54,132 nucleotides of DNA. Source: Candidatus Brocadia sp. (GTDB lineage: Bacteria > Planctomycetota > Brocadiia > Brocadiales > Brocadiaceae). Shown here in pieces: positions 16,330 through 25,548 of the stretch; the first letter of the stretch is position 1; the number at the start of each line of letters is the position of its first letter. Where the stretch lies: the NCBI GenBank assembly GCA_013360945.1, contig JABWAQ010000010.1, positions 1 to 54,132 on the forward strand, given 5' to 3'. The notes below the pieces were generated by a model. It was not told where the DNA came from, searched no databases, and saw only the letters and a program-made list of their open reading frames with translations. The position numbers and the translations under genes are program-made.

Positions 16330-17066
16330 GAAAGCCCCTGAGTCTTCTTTTTGTCTGTCAAACGCAATTTCGAATTCTCTACACTAACAATGTGACCGTC
16401 GTCCATTTTTGCTATCTTGTCTGCAAATTCAAAGATACGTGCGTCGTGAGTGACGACGATTAAAGCGCGGCCAACGCCAACTGCAACTTCGCACAGCAAC
16501 TCCATGATCTTATGGCCGGTCTCATGGTCAAGCGCGCTGGTCGGTTCATCGCAAACGATGAGTTTCGGATTATGCACAATCGCCCGCGCGATGGCTACAC
16601 GTTGCTGCTGGCCGCCCGATAGCTGTGTCGGAGGGGAGTAAGTGCGGTTACCCAGACCGACGCGGCTGAGAATTTCACATGCTTTATCAATAGCTTCACT
16701 GCGTTTGACCCCATTGATTATTAAAGGTACTGCGACGTTTTCCGCCGCTGACAGTGTAGGGATTAAATTGAACAACTGAAAAACAAACCCAATGTTCTGC
16801 CCGCGATACCGCGTTTTTTCGTAATGACCCATGTTTTGATAATCATGCCCAAATACCATGCATTCGCCGCCATTTCGGTCCAGAACGCCTGCGATAATAG
16901 AGATCAGTGTGGTCTTTCCGCTTCCGGATGGACCAACGAGCATCATCAATTCACTCGTGCGCACTTCAAGGTCTACGCCGCGCAGGGCGTGCACTTCGGT
17001 ACTGCCGCTCCCGTAGGTTTTGGTTACGCCTTTGCAGTGCAAAGCAATCTCAAATAAATGGGTCAT
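16326..17066 (-). CDS. ABC exporter ATP-binding protein (DevA/MacB/LolD type)
   Basis: Cytoplasmic ATPase with Walker A GPSGSGKTTL, Q-loop VFQLFNLIPTLSAAENV, signature LSGGQQQRVAIARAI and Walker B LIVCDEPTSALD, followed by the switch His in VVTHDARIF. The FQ-L-P-TL pattern and size (246 residues) belong to the MacB/LolD/DevA group that powers mechanotransmission rather than transport through a channel. The start at 17066 was chosen because the upstream in-frame codons overlap the permease gene. It lies between the permease and the adaptor. Confidence 0.93.
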   Translation of the reverse strand: MTHLFEIALHCKGVTKTYGSGSTEVHALRGVDLEVRTSELMMLVGPSGSGKTTLISIIAGVLDRNGGECMVFGHDYQNMGHYEKTRYRGQNIGFVFQLFNLIPTLSAAENVAVPLIINGVKRSEAIDKACEILSRVGLGNRTYSPPTQLSGGQQQRVAIARAIVHNPKLIVCDEPTSALDHETGHKIMELLCEVAVGVGRALIVVTHDARIFEFADKIAKMDDGHIVSVENSKLRLTDKKKTQGLS

Positions 17067-17070
17067 AGTG

Positions 17071-18236
17071 TTAAATCTGAAAGACAATTGCCGGTTCAAG
17101 CCGGATAACTTTCCTCATGCTGAGGGCGGCAGATGCTGCACAAATAAACATGATGGCAAATGCGCTGATAACCAGGAGTTGCCAGGGCAACAGGAAGGAA
17201 AGTTCGGTACTGCCCGACAGGGTGCCCAGTGCCGAAGCTGCCCCTACGCCCAATCCGTACCCAATACTACCTACCAGCGCCGCTTGAAGCAGGATCATTT
17301 GCAGCAACATACGATTAGTCGCGCCCATTGCCTTAAGGGTTCCAAAATAACGAAGGTTTTCAAGGGTGAAGTTGAAGAAGGTCTGAAGAAGGTCTGTCCC
17401 GCTATGGCGATACCGACAATGAAACCAAGCACTACAGTGATTCCAAAGTTAATGGGAATGCCAGTATACTTCATATAATAGCGTATGGTGAGCGCTCTGA
17501 ATTCATCCCTTGTATAAGCGGCCAAACCTGTCTCCTCGCGAATGCGATGGCACAACGTGCGAAGATCCTGATCCGGCTTTGCTTTTGCTGCAACGAAAGA
17601 AAGCAATTTGCGTTCACGTGGCGCGAAAATGGTTGCCCGCGAGTAAGTAGTGTAAATGACGGGCTGTGATTGAAACGTTCGTTGTACCTGACAGATACCC
17701 ACGACGACTGCACGATGATCATTCAACTCCATGGTGTCGCCAATTTTCAATGGCACGCGCTTTCCATTTGGCAGGAATGTCGCCAGCTTGCCGGCAGCGC
17801 CAACGTCATTTATGATGACGGCGTCACTGCGACGCAGAGCAGACAGGCTTCCCTGTAATATTCGCGGCGGGCCACCAATGAGCGTTTCGTCATCAAGCCC
17901 GATAACGATACAAGTCTGAAAAGTCCCGTTAGATAACCGCGCCTTCAACAGCCCTTTGTACATTGGAACAGCCCAGGCTACACCTTCTACACTGCGAACC
18001 CGAATCGATTCCGTCTCTTTCAACGGTTTGATGTCGTCTATGTACTGTACCTTTGGATCCATTACCCAGATATCAGGAAGTGCGGTATCAGACAAAAAGG
18101 CAAATGTCCGCGTCATCAGACCAACAAAGATTGCCGATTGCTGAGTGATGAGTAGCGACGCAAACGTCAACCCGATGATAATGCCTATATATCGGGCGCG
18201 ATTTCCCATAAGCATTTTTAACGCAATGAAATTCAT
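17071..18236 (-). pseudogene. DevC/FtsX-type exporter permease, frameshifted by an 11-bp tandem duplication
   Basis: Permease of the exporter, now in two frames. The first part starts at the ATG 18236 (MNFIALKMLMGNRARYIGI), with one N-terminal membrane helix, a periplasmic domain and a second helix ending GFIVGIAIAGQTFF. It then runs out of frame. The second part resumes NFTLENLRYFGTLKAMGATN and has two more helices, ending at 17071. The break coincides with two back-to-back copies of gaagaaggtct (17374-17384 and 17385-17395). Removing one copy restores one continuous FtsX-type frame of about 385 residues. Either the gene is freshly broken (slippage) or the assembly/reads contain an error. 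The flanking ATPase and adaptor are intact, which favours recent damage or error. Confidence 0.9.
17374..17395. repeat. 11-bp perfect tandem duplication that causes the frameshift
   Basis: gaagaaggtct occurs twice without a spacer. Eleven is not a multiple of three, so the second copy shifts the permease frame. Such a repeat can expand or contract by replication slippage, giving possible on/off switching. Confidence 0.95.
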
Positions 18237-18243
18237 TTTTTTA

Positions 18244-19356
18244 TCACCGTATTTCGTGGAAGTGCCTGGATGCAAGGTCAATCTTCGAACGCATCTTGAT
18301 ATTAAAAATAATAGAGAGGGCAATAAACGATGTGAGCATGGAGGAGCCTCCGTAACTAACAAAAGGAAGCGTAATTCCTACGATAGGCGCTATTCCTAAT
18401 GTCATACCGATATTAACCACAATTTGAGTCGCAAACATGGTAATCAACCCGACCGCAATGAGTCGTCCGCACGGTTCCCGTGTGTTTCTGGCAATACCAA
18501 TGCCGCAGGTAATGAAAACAATATAGAGAAGCAGGACGCAACATGCCCGCAAAAATCCCCATTCTTCGGCAATAACGGCGAAGATAAAATCGGTATGCCG
18601 CTCGGGCAGGAATTTCATTTGATTCTGTGTGCCATTTCCCCATCCGGCCCCCAATAGACCACCGGAACCTATGGCAATGAGGGATTGGAGTCTGTGATAC
18701 CCTGCTCCCCAATCTTCAGTTTTCTCAGGCCAGAGAAAGCCGATGATTCTCAATTTTTGATAAGATTTTAACAGAAACATCCAGAGCAGAGGAGATACGG
18801 CTAATCCAGCTCCAACAAATATCAGAAGGTGATAAAACCGGATCCCCGCGGTGTATAAAAGAGAAAACAGGATGGGAACCAAGACCAGCGCCGTACCCAA
18901 ATCCGGCTGTTTCATAATGAGCGCCATAGGTATAAGGGTTAAAAGGACGGAAACCCCAATATCAAATAGACCAAGACCGTATTTCTTATATCTGAGAAAT
19001 CTTGAAAGGGTGAGTACCAGGATGATTTTCATGAATTCAGAAGGTTGAATCGAAAAAGAGCCTATGGAAAACCACCGTTGTGAGCCTTTCACAGAACCCC
19101 CAAGGCTCAGCAATAGGATTAAAAGCAAGAGGACGCATGCGTAAATGATATATGCATAGTGGGCAAATGAAAGATAGTCAAAATAGAGGAGCGTAAAAAA
19201 AAGTGTGAAACCCATCAAAATCCAGACGAGCTGTTTGAATACAAACTTCTCGGATGATGCGCTCCAGACAAAAAATATTCCCACCGTCAGAATGATACAG
19301 ATTATAGGAAACATCAACCAATCAAAATTTTTTGGATTTATCGTACGTATCATCAA
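18244..19356 (-). CDS. rodA: RodA/FtsW-family peptidoglycan polymerase (SEDS)
   Basis: Ten-helix SEDS glycosyltransferase of 370 residues that polymerises lipid II. Signature segments: FSIGSFSIQPSEFMKI, the catalytic-loop region FLWPEKTEDWGAGYHRLQSLIAIGSGGLLGAGWGNG (first part YHRLQSLIAIGSGG), FIFAVIAEEWGF, and the C-terminal GITLPFVSYGGSSM. The QPSE and RHTDFIFAVIAEE motifs and length favour RodA over FtsW. A class B PBP partner is not in the window. It is significant because the presence of peptidoglycan in planctomycetes was long doubted. It ends 7 bases before the exporter permease start. Confidence 0.9.
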   Translation of the reverse strand: MMIRTINPKNFDWLMFPIICIILTVGIFFVWSASSEKFVFKQLVWILMGFTLFFTLLYFDYLSFAHYAYIIYACVLLLLILLLSLGGSVKGSQRWFSIGSFSIQPSEFMKIILVLTLSRFLRYKKYGLGLFDIGVSVLLTLIPMALIMKQPDLGTALVLVPILFSLLYTAGIRFYHLLIFVGAGLAVSPLLWMFLLKSYQKLRIIGFLWPEKTEDWGAGYHRLQSLIAIGSGGLLGAGWGNGTQNQMKFLPERHTDFIFAVIAEEWGFLRACCVLLLYIVFITCGIGIARNTREPCGRLIAVGLITMFATQIVVNIGMTLGIAPIVGITLPFVSYGGSSMLTSFIALSIIFNIKMRSKIDLASRHFHEIR

Positions 19357-19368
19357 TGCATCTTTAAA

Positions 19369-20361
19369 TTATAATCGTATTTCTTCAAAACCTTTGAGAT
19401 GATAATTAATCTCTCCTAACCCCTGTTCATGGGATTCCCTGATGTAACCCACGTCCATAGGTTGTATTCCAAACAAGGTTGCCCCGTATGCATCTGCAGC
19501 GACTGGGTCGGTACTCACAATGATGCGCCTTGCGCGTTCTGCAGAATTATCGACGTCATCCAGCCGTCCCCCTGTAGGCCCGTGATTTTTCAGTATCCGG
19601 AAGGCATCGAGTACGGTCAGGTCTATTTTAACAAATTTATTAAGATCGGCAATCTTGGGGTGTATATCAGTATGAAGACTGCCCCGGTCGCCTCCAATCA
19701 TACCGAAGACGTTTTTGAGTCCCATAGAAAGCCTCGAAGTGCCGTGTTGTTTCGCAATGGGCACATTGATAAGCACATCTACTTCATCGGCATGCACCAT
19801 TTCTTCGTAAAAAGGCCAGGATTTTATTGTCTTACTGCCCGGAATGGTAAAGTCTGTGAAACGATTTTTATTAACATACACGACTTCAGCGCCTGATTCC
19901 CGGGCAATTGCAGCAATCCCGCTCGTGGTGTACGATGTCTCCGGGTTTGCCGAACAGGTATGATCCATAACTTTTACCCGGCCTGCCCCGGCATCCCGGC
20001 ACAATTCCACAAGGGCAGCCACAACGTAAGGATTGGTATTGGCGGCAAATTCCGGCCTTTGATTCCAGGCAATGTTGGGTTTAATAATGACCCTGTCACC
20101 CCTGGAAACGAGTTTATCCATGCCACCCAGGGCGTTCACGGCGCGCCGTACCATTTCTTTTATGGTGACAGGTTCATCGGCAGTATCAGAGACATTTCCC
20201 TGTACCACAACCAATCCGGGTTTTAATCGGTGTTCTTTGAGTTTTTTTATCGCAGGGCTTCTCTGTATGGTGCCCAGATAGGATAAACCATAAACACCGG
20301 CGCCTACTGCAATACCAGCTTTGAGAAATGTCCTGCGTGAAATTTTATTGTCACTAAACAT
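19369..20361 (-). CDS. DUF362-domain protein with Tat signal
   Basis: 330-residue exported protein. A twin-arginine motif SRRTFLKAG (residues 8-16) followed by a hydrophobic stretch marks it for Tat export. The DUF362 domain follows: RGDRVIIKPNIAWNQ, ALVELCRDAGAGRVKVMDHT, VDVLINVPIAKQH, GLKNVFGMIGGDR and STDPVAADAYGA. The family is widespread in anaerobes; some members carry Fe-S clusters, but the C-terminal ferredoxin cysteines are not present here. Substrate unknown. It is 12 bases upstream of rodA. Confidence 0.85.
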   Translation of the reverse strand: MFSDNKISRRTFLKAGIAVGAGVYGLSYLGTIQRSPAIKKLKEHRLKPGLVVVQGNVSDTADEPVTIKEMVRRAVNALGGMDKLVSRGDRVIIKPNIAWNQRPEFAANTNPYVVAALVELCRDAGAGRVKVMDHTCSANPETSYTTSGIAAIARESGAEVVYVNKNRFTDFTIPGSKTIKSWPFYEEMVHADEVDVLINVPIAKQHGTSRLSMGLKNVFGMIGGDRGSLHTDIHPKIADLNKFVKIDLTVLDAFRILKNHGPTGGRLDDVDNSAERARRIIVSTDPVAADAYGATLFGIQPMDVGYIRESHEQGLGEINYHLKGFEEIRL

Positions 20362-21064
20362 ATTTATAATATTACACGGAAAAACCTCTTTTGTAAGTTT
20401 TTTTGTGCCCTTCGTGATTAAATTCTTTTGGTTTCATCGGTACGTTATTTTTATGTTTGTATTTTTTTAAATTATCTCAAACATTATCGCAAAAAACCAG
20501 ATTTTTCACTATCGTGCTAAACATTGAATTTGAATGGCAGGATTGCCGCGCTTATTTGTTATAAGTCTTTCTACTTTTTGTTCGATCAATAGCGGCTTCT
20601 TTCTTGCTATTAATAAAAGCTGTATCGTATCAATTTCATTTATCCGCGTCAATTAACATTCATCTCATAAAACCATGTATTATTGCGCCAATGCATCATA
20701 TCGTACCATCTTAGCGCCTTATCAAATATCATGCGCCAAGACTAAAAATAAATGAATTCCCTTGAATGCTTCAAAATTACTAGTAAAATAAAATCAATTC
20801 AAAAACTTGAGATGTGTTGCTTCTGTTCAAGATGTTCGTAAAATGCAAATTTTATACAGGTGGCACGGACAAATGTAGTTTGTCCGTGTTGAACTTGCAC
20901 AAGGCGATATTACAGAACCACGGGCAAGCCGGGCTTGATCGTGCCATCCTCATGGAATGGCTGTTATGCATCAATTTGATCTATTACAAACGATGGACCT
21001 TGTAAGAAAAATATTAGATACAATTTAAACATAGGCAGACAATCGTCGGAGGCATATTGAATTC
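20362..21064. other. 703-bp intergenic region upstream of serS
   Basis: A+T-rich with no convincing ORF on either strand. It holds a degraded copy of the hairpin repeat (about 20836-20945). The rest, 20400-20830, shows nothing recognisable. A Shine-Dalgarno-like ggagg (21048-21052) precedes serS. The DUF362 and serS promoters must lie here, but no clear -35/-10 pair was picked. Confidence 0.6.
20855..20892. repeat. Dispersed hairpin repeat, partial copy 3
   Basis: ggtggcacggacaaatgtagtttgtccgtg shares the left arm and most of the right arm of the cores at 11002 and 47169, but the ccaccc end of the right arm is lost and the flanks have diverged. A second, weaker inverted repeat with cacgggcaagc / gggcttgatcgtg follows at about 20920-20946. 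Confidence 0.7.
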
Positions 21065-22342
21065 ATGCTCGATTTAAATTTTATCAGGAACAATCCTGAC
21101 AGGGTAAAACAAGCTATCGCCCAAAAAAATGAAAATGCGGCAAACGTAGACCAGATATTAGAGCTGGATGCGCAACACAGGTCTATGATCCATGCCTGTG
21201 AACAATTAAAAAGTAAACGGAACGAAAAATCAAAAGAGGTCAGTGAACTGAAAAAAAAGGGACAAGATGCCTCCGGCATCATCGAGGAAACAAAAAAGAT
21301 CGGTGACGAAATAAAATCCTTCGAGGAAAAGCTGAAGGAACTGGAACCCCGGATAAACAGCCTGCTTCTCCGCATCCCGAATATCCCCGCAGCAGACGTA
21401 CCCGTTGGTAAAAACGAGCATGATAATGTTACCGTCAAGACCTGGGGACAACGAAAGACCTTTGATTTTGCCCCTTTGCCCCATTGGGAGCTGGGGCGTC
21501 TTTTAAACATTTTAGACCTGGAGCGTTCTTCCAAGATATCCGGGTCGGGTTTTATATTATGGAAGGGTTCGGGTGCAAAACTTGAGCGCGCCCTATTTTC
21601 TTTCATGCTGGACCTCCACACCCGGGAACACGGCTATACTGAATTGTTTCCACCGTTTCTTGTTAACCGCACATCCATGACGGGCACGGGTCAATTGCCA
21701 AAGTTGGAAGAGGATATGTACCGGACTGCCGCCGATGACCTCTTCCTTGTTCCCACGGCCGAGGTCCCTGTTACCAATATCCACCGCGATGAGATACTCT
21801 CTTGCAAAGACCTACCCGTTTACTACACTGCCTACACCCCCTGTTTTCGGCGTGAGGCAGGTTCTTATGGTAAAGATACGAGGGGTATTATACGCGTTCA
21901 TCAGTTCAACAAAGTAGAATTAGTTAAACTGGTAAACCCCGAAACTTCTTACGATGAGCTTGAATCCTTACTGGGCAATGCGGAAAGGATACTCCAGCTC
22001 CTGGGACTTGAATACCGGGTGGCTAAATTATGCACGGGTGACATGAGCTTTGCAGCGGCAAAGTGTTATGACATCGAGGTCTGGGCACCAGGGGTGGGTA
22101 AATTCCTGGAGGTTTCTTCCTGCAGCAATTTTGAAGATTTTCAGGCAAGGCGCATCAACATACGTTTCCGGGATGCGGACGGCAAGTTGCGGTTTGTACA
22201 TACCTTAAATGGCTCAGGATTGGCTTTGCCGAGGACGGTTATCGCAATCCTTGAGACCTATCAGCAAAAGGACGGCTCCGTCACTATTCCAGACGTCCTC
22301 CAGCCCTATATGGGTGGCATGAAGGTTATTGCCAGACAGTAA
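21065..22342 (+). CDS. serS: Seryl-tRNA synthetase
   Basis: Class II synthetase charging tRNA-Ser. An N-terminal antiparallel coiled coil (about 30-105: [35 protein letters not shown]) binds the tRNA long arm. Catalytic motifs: motif 1 [19 protein letters not shown], motif 2 [22 protein letters not shown], motif 3 [15 protein letters not shown]. 425 residues is typical. Start [14 protein letters not shown] is the canonical N-terminus. It stands alone and converges on the YihY gene (71-base gap with no clear terminator). Confidence 0.96.
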   Translation: MLDLNFIRNNPDRVKQAIAQKNENAANVDQILELDAQHRSMIHACEQLKSKRNEKSKEVSELKKKGQDASGIIEETKKIGDEIKSFEEKLKELEPRINSLLLRIPNIPAADVPVGKNEHDNVTVKTWGQRKTFDFAPLPHWELGRLLNILDLERSSKISGSGFILWKGSGAKLERALFSFMLDLHTREHGYTELFPPFLVNRTSMTGTGQLPKLEEDMYRTAADDLFLVPTAEVPVTNIHRDEILSCKDLPVYYTAYTPCFRREAGSYGKDTRGIIRVHQFNKVELVKLVNPETSYDELESLLGNAERILQLLGLEYRVAKLCTGDMSFAAAKCYDIEVWAPGVGKFLEVSSCSNFEDFQARRINIRFRDADGKLRFVHTLNGSGLALPRTVIAILETYQQKDGSVTIPDVLQPYMGGMKVIARQ

Positions 22343-22413
22343 TTGCCTCCTTTTCCCGTTTCTTTACCTGGCTAAACTGTGCCGGGAAAGAGCGGACAAA
22401 AGTCCTTCGCTTG

Positions 22414-24180
22414 CTAATTACCTGTTACCTGTGCCCTGTTCGGCGCTCTCGTATCCTGAATAATATCTTTCATGGTAAATCTCATGCGGTTCTGGATAGC
22501 ATCCTGGAGATCGTCAAGGAGCTTTACCATTTTTTGGTCCTGAAGTGACAGAGAAACAGGCGTGTATTTTTCACCGAAATTTCTCATGGTAAATAATACT
22601 TCAGTCACGCAGATTGCATCCAAATCCCTCCCCGGCATGTAGTACGAATATTTCTCCGTGGGGATTTCCACAATCAGTGATACCTTTGAGAGTTCGGCAA
22701 TTATCTCCTGAACCGTTTCAACAGGAACATTCAGCGCCTCCGACAAACTCTCTTTTGACCATCGTTTGCCCCTTCCGTCCAGAAACTGTGCAGATATCCT
22801 CTCCATAATAAAAAGCCCCAAAAGTTCCTTTGATGCGCAGTTCATCTTCAAGTCGTGGCTTTTCGGCCTGATACTCCTGAAGTTTTGGATAACATATGAG
22901 GCCACTGCGCCAAAAAGAACGACGCTCCAGCTCATCTGTAACCAAAACAGGAAAAATGGAATTGCTGCAAATGCGCCATAAATCAGATTATATCGTGCAA
23001 GTCCAATCTGGCTTTTAAAATAAAAGACCTGGAGTATATAAAAAAGCGTTCCACCGATAACCCCGCCGATTACCCCCGGAACAACCCTTACTTTGGTGTT
23101 TGGCAGAAAAACATAAACGGAAACACATGCAACCCACAGCGCAGCAATCGGCAAAAACAGCCCCAACGTACTCAGGTAAATCTTGCCGACCCCTATTTTA
23201 TTTAAGAAGGTGACCAGCTTTTCATCTGTCAGGGCTGCGGTAATCGTTGTTGATGTTAGAAGCAGGATGGGAAGGATGAACATCATGCTGGTATAGTCAG
23301 TAAATTTTCTGAAGGTCGAACGGGAATTTTTTATCTTCCAAATATCATTAAAGGAGATTTCAATATTGCCAATCATGCTAATTACAGAAAAGAGGAGAAA
23401 TATAAGCCCAAGCGCACCAAGGTACCCAAAACTTGTCCTGTCGACAAAGTGCATAATCTGTTTTTTATATAGAAAAGCATTCAAGCTGATGTTTGATGGT
23501 ATGGAAGGGGCAGAATCTTCTATACGCTCTTTCAGTTCGTTTCTTGCCTTTGCGCTACTAAAATTCACGGATGCGATAATATGGGCAAGCTCTTTTTTGT
23601 ATTTTTTAATGGCTGTTTTTGCTTCTTCTGCGGATATTTGCTCATGCGATGCATCATGCGAATCGTTCTTTGTGGCATATTCTGGTGTATTGGGCATTGA
23701 AGAAGGTAATTTTTCCCCGTCAGAAAAAACGAATTCATCAAAAGCTTCGATGACGCTGAGAATCTCTTTTCGGGCAGCAGGTTCTGAAAAATCAAGATTG
23801 TCAATCTGATGAAAAAGATCGCGTCTGAAATTAGCAAAGGCAGAAACCGCCTCGCCGCCGGGCAAGTTAAAAATATAGGCATTGATTTTTTGCTCCAGCG
23901 CCTTTTCCCCTCCAAGTCCTTTTGAAACAGATAAAACAAAAGCCAGAAGCGGGATGAGTGACAACAGCGAAATAAAGGCCAGCGCAGATGCCTTTAACAG
24001 GCACCGCCCTTCAGTAAATTCGCTTAGGGCAAGGGCGCAAAACTTTACCGTCCTGCGCAAAAGCCACAGGGGGCCGGATGACTCATGCTTGTCTGCCCAG
24101 AGATCGTCCCGGACGAATCTTTTTATCCTCTCATAGCGTAAAACAATTTTCTTTAAAAGCATCACTTTTTTTAAACACAT
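22414..24180 (-). CDS. YihY/BrkB-family membrane protein with long insertion and C-terminal winged helix
   Basis: UPF0761 (YihY, formerly RNase BN) family. Six membrane helices begin at GRCLLKASALAFISLLSLIPLLAFVLSV; later helices include GYLGALGLIFLLFSVISMIGNIE and the NDIWKIK motif. An extra hydrophilic insertion lies between the first and second helix (NLDFSEPAARKEIL... to SLNAFLY, about 150 residues), much longer than usual. A cytosolic C-terminal domain resembles a winged helix (GKRWSKESLSEALNVPVETVQEIIAEL). The family function is unclear (export/cell envelope). ATG 24180 is preferred; TTG starts at 24264 or 24288 are possible, one having a good aggagg, but the added residues are low-complexity. 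Confidence 0.8.
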   Translation of the reverse strand: MCLKKVMLLKKIVLRYERIKRFVRDDLWADKHESSGPLWLLRRTVKFCALALSEFTEGRCLLKASALAFISLLSLIPLLAFVLSVSKGLGGEKALEQKINAYIFNLPGGEAVSAFANFRRDLFHQIDNLDFSEPAARKEILSVIEAFDEFVFSDGEKLPSSMPNTPEYATKNDSHDASHEQISAEEAKTAIKKYKKELAHIIASVNFSSAKARNELKERIEDSAPSIPSNISLNAFLYKKQIMHFVDRTSFGYLGALGLIFLLFSVISMIGNIEISFNDIWKIKNSRSTFRKFTDYTSMMFILPILLLTSTTITAALTDEKLVTFLNKIGVGKIYLSTLGLFLPIAALWVACVSVYVFLPNTKVRVVPGVIGGVIGGTLFYILQVFYFKSQIGLARYNLIYGAFAAIPFFLFWLQMSWSVVLFGAVASYVIQNFRSIRPKSHDLKMNCASKELLGLFIMERISAQFLDGRGKRWSKESLSEALNVPVETVQEIIAELSKVSLIVEIPTEKYSYYMPGRDLDAICVTEVLFTMRNFGEKYTPVSLSLQDQKMVKLLDDLQDAIQNRMRFTMKDIIQDTRAPNRAQVTGN

Positions 24181-24486
24181 ACTGAATTCTTTGTGCTGCG
24201 GTAAGGGAAAAACATTTGATGACTGAAAACACCCCCCGGTCTCTCTTTTTAGAGGGGAGAGCAAAAGTTCCTCCTGTCGGTAGGACAAGCGCCCTCGCCT
24301 GTCGTTATAATGTCAACCGGAGACGGTTAACCTGCCTGAGGGGGTAAGGGGAGTGTTTGATGCGGACAAATTCTTCGTTCTTGCCTACAAACGTTAAAAC
24401 CCTATTTTACGGAGTTTTTGAAGAAATTAAATTAATACGAAAAATGTAAGATCTCTGTTAGTGGAATAACCGGATATATCTGTACG

Positions 24487-25035
24487 TTATTTTAATGAAT
24501 AACTTTTCCCAAACATTTCGAGGCCAAACCACTTTCCTTCGGAACCGATCAGTAATCTGCCTTTGCCCGTGATAAGCAAGAACAGAATCAGAAGAGGAAA
24601 CAATACCGGAAGTGCAATAATAAAGATGGATAAGGTTGCAAAGACTGCGGGTATCAATGCTACCAATACAACTGCCAGCAGCGGAAAGACGAGCATAAAT
24701 ACGATAACAAGAATGCTTAGAGCAAATACCAATACGGGGGGTAAAATCAGGATTGATAACATACCCCAAAAGCCCTTTCCAAAAACACCAGAGATCTTTT
24801 TTCCGTTCAATATCACCCCGCTACTTAAATCTTCATGGGCTGATCCGGGGCTTTCAGTCTCAGGTAATTTTTCAGGAATGGGTTCTTCTTTTTTCGGTTG
24901 CTCCTTTGCCTTTGGGGTTGTCTCTTCTACGGTTGCCACAGGAGCGGGATTATCGGATGGCGTTTCTACCGTTTCTTCTTTCTGAAGGTTATCTTCTGAT
25001 TCCTGTGTCTTCTTTTTTCTTTTCCATATCGCCAT
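24487..25035 (-). CDS. Hypothetical membrane protein with acidic/Pro-rich N-terminal tail
   Basis: Unrecognised 182-residue protein. Residues 1-80 are charged and disordered (KRKKKTQ, then Glu/Pro/Lys-rich). From about residue 88 three closely spaced membrane helices follow (MLSILILPPVLVFALSILVI, PLLAVVLVALIPAVFATLSI, ALPVLFPLLILFLLI), with a short C-terminal amphipathic tail. No catalytic motif. The cytosolic tail may bind partners. It is 25 bases downstream of ispF on the same strand. Confidence 0.6.
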   Translation of the reverse strand: MAIWKRKKKTQESEDNLQKEETVETPSDNPAPVATVEETTPKAKEQPKKEEPIPEKLPETESPGSAHEDLSSGVILNGKKISGVFGKGFWGMLSILILPPVLVFALSILVIVFMLVFPLLAVVLVALIPAVFATLSIFIIALPVLFPLLILFLLITGKGRLLIGSEGKWFGLEMFGKSYSLK

Positions 25036-25060
25036 GGTAAAGTCGTCTCATCCTTTAAAA

Positions 25061-25537
25061 TCAGCGATCCTCGGATAAACTTGCAATGGCCTGGGCTGCA
25101 ATGGCCTCACCGCGGCCAATGGCATCTATACCTTCCATCGTTGTTGCCTTGATGTTGACCCTGCTTGCATCCACATGAAGCCATTCTGCTATATTTTTTT
25201 TCATCTCCAGTTTTTTTTGGCCAATTTTGGGTTTTTGAGCAAGGATCATCACGTCCACGTTGTTGACCCCGCATCGCCTTTCTTTCACAAGATCGGCAAC
25301 CTTTAAAAGAAGGAATTTACTGGAGATTCCTTTCCATTTCGGATCGGTGTCCGAAAAATGTTCGCCAATGTCACCAAGGGCTGCTGCCCCGAGTAATGCA
25401 TCACATACAGCATGGAGCACCACGTCGGCATCCGAATGACCAAGCAATCCTAACGGGTAATCAAACTCGACCCCGCCGAGCACCAGTTTGCGGTTTTCAA
25501 CAAGTTTATGAATATCATATCCGATCCCGAACAGCAT
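25061..25537 (-). CDS. ispF: 2-C-methyl-D-erythritol 2,4-cyclodiphosphate synthase
   Basis: MEP-pathway enzyme forming the cyclic diphosphate precursor of isoprenoids (hopanoids, quinones, undecaprenyl). Zinc ligands are in GIGYDIHKL (Asp8, His10) and the His of GHSDADVVLHAV; then DIGEHFSDTDPKWKG and the late ATTMEGIDAIGRGEAIAAQA (substrate and cavity loops). 158 residues is normal. Its ATG lies 11 bases after the TPR gene stop, so it shares that transcript. Confidence 0.96.
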   Translation of the reverse strand: MLFGIGYDIHKLVENRKLVLGGVEFDYPLGLLGHSDADVVLHAVCDALLGAAALGDIGEHFSDTDPKWKGISSKFLLLKVADLVKERRCGVNNVDVMILAQKPKIGQKKLEMKKNIAEWLHVDASRVNIKATTMEGIDAIGRGEAIAAQAIASLSEDR

Positions 25538-25548
25538 GAACCCTCGCT

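Noticed and set aside
17071-18362. Two separate permease-like genes (17071-17328 and 17295-18362)
   Set aside because: They are two parts of one FtsX/DevC-type gene joined by the 11-bp duplication; the longer upstream start is not the family N-terminus.
24181-24288. N-terminal extension of the YihY gene from TTG codons at 24264/24288
   Set aside because: TTG 24264 has a good aggagg, but the added residues are low-complexity and match intergenic G/C-rich text; the ATG 24180 is kept, with low certainty.
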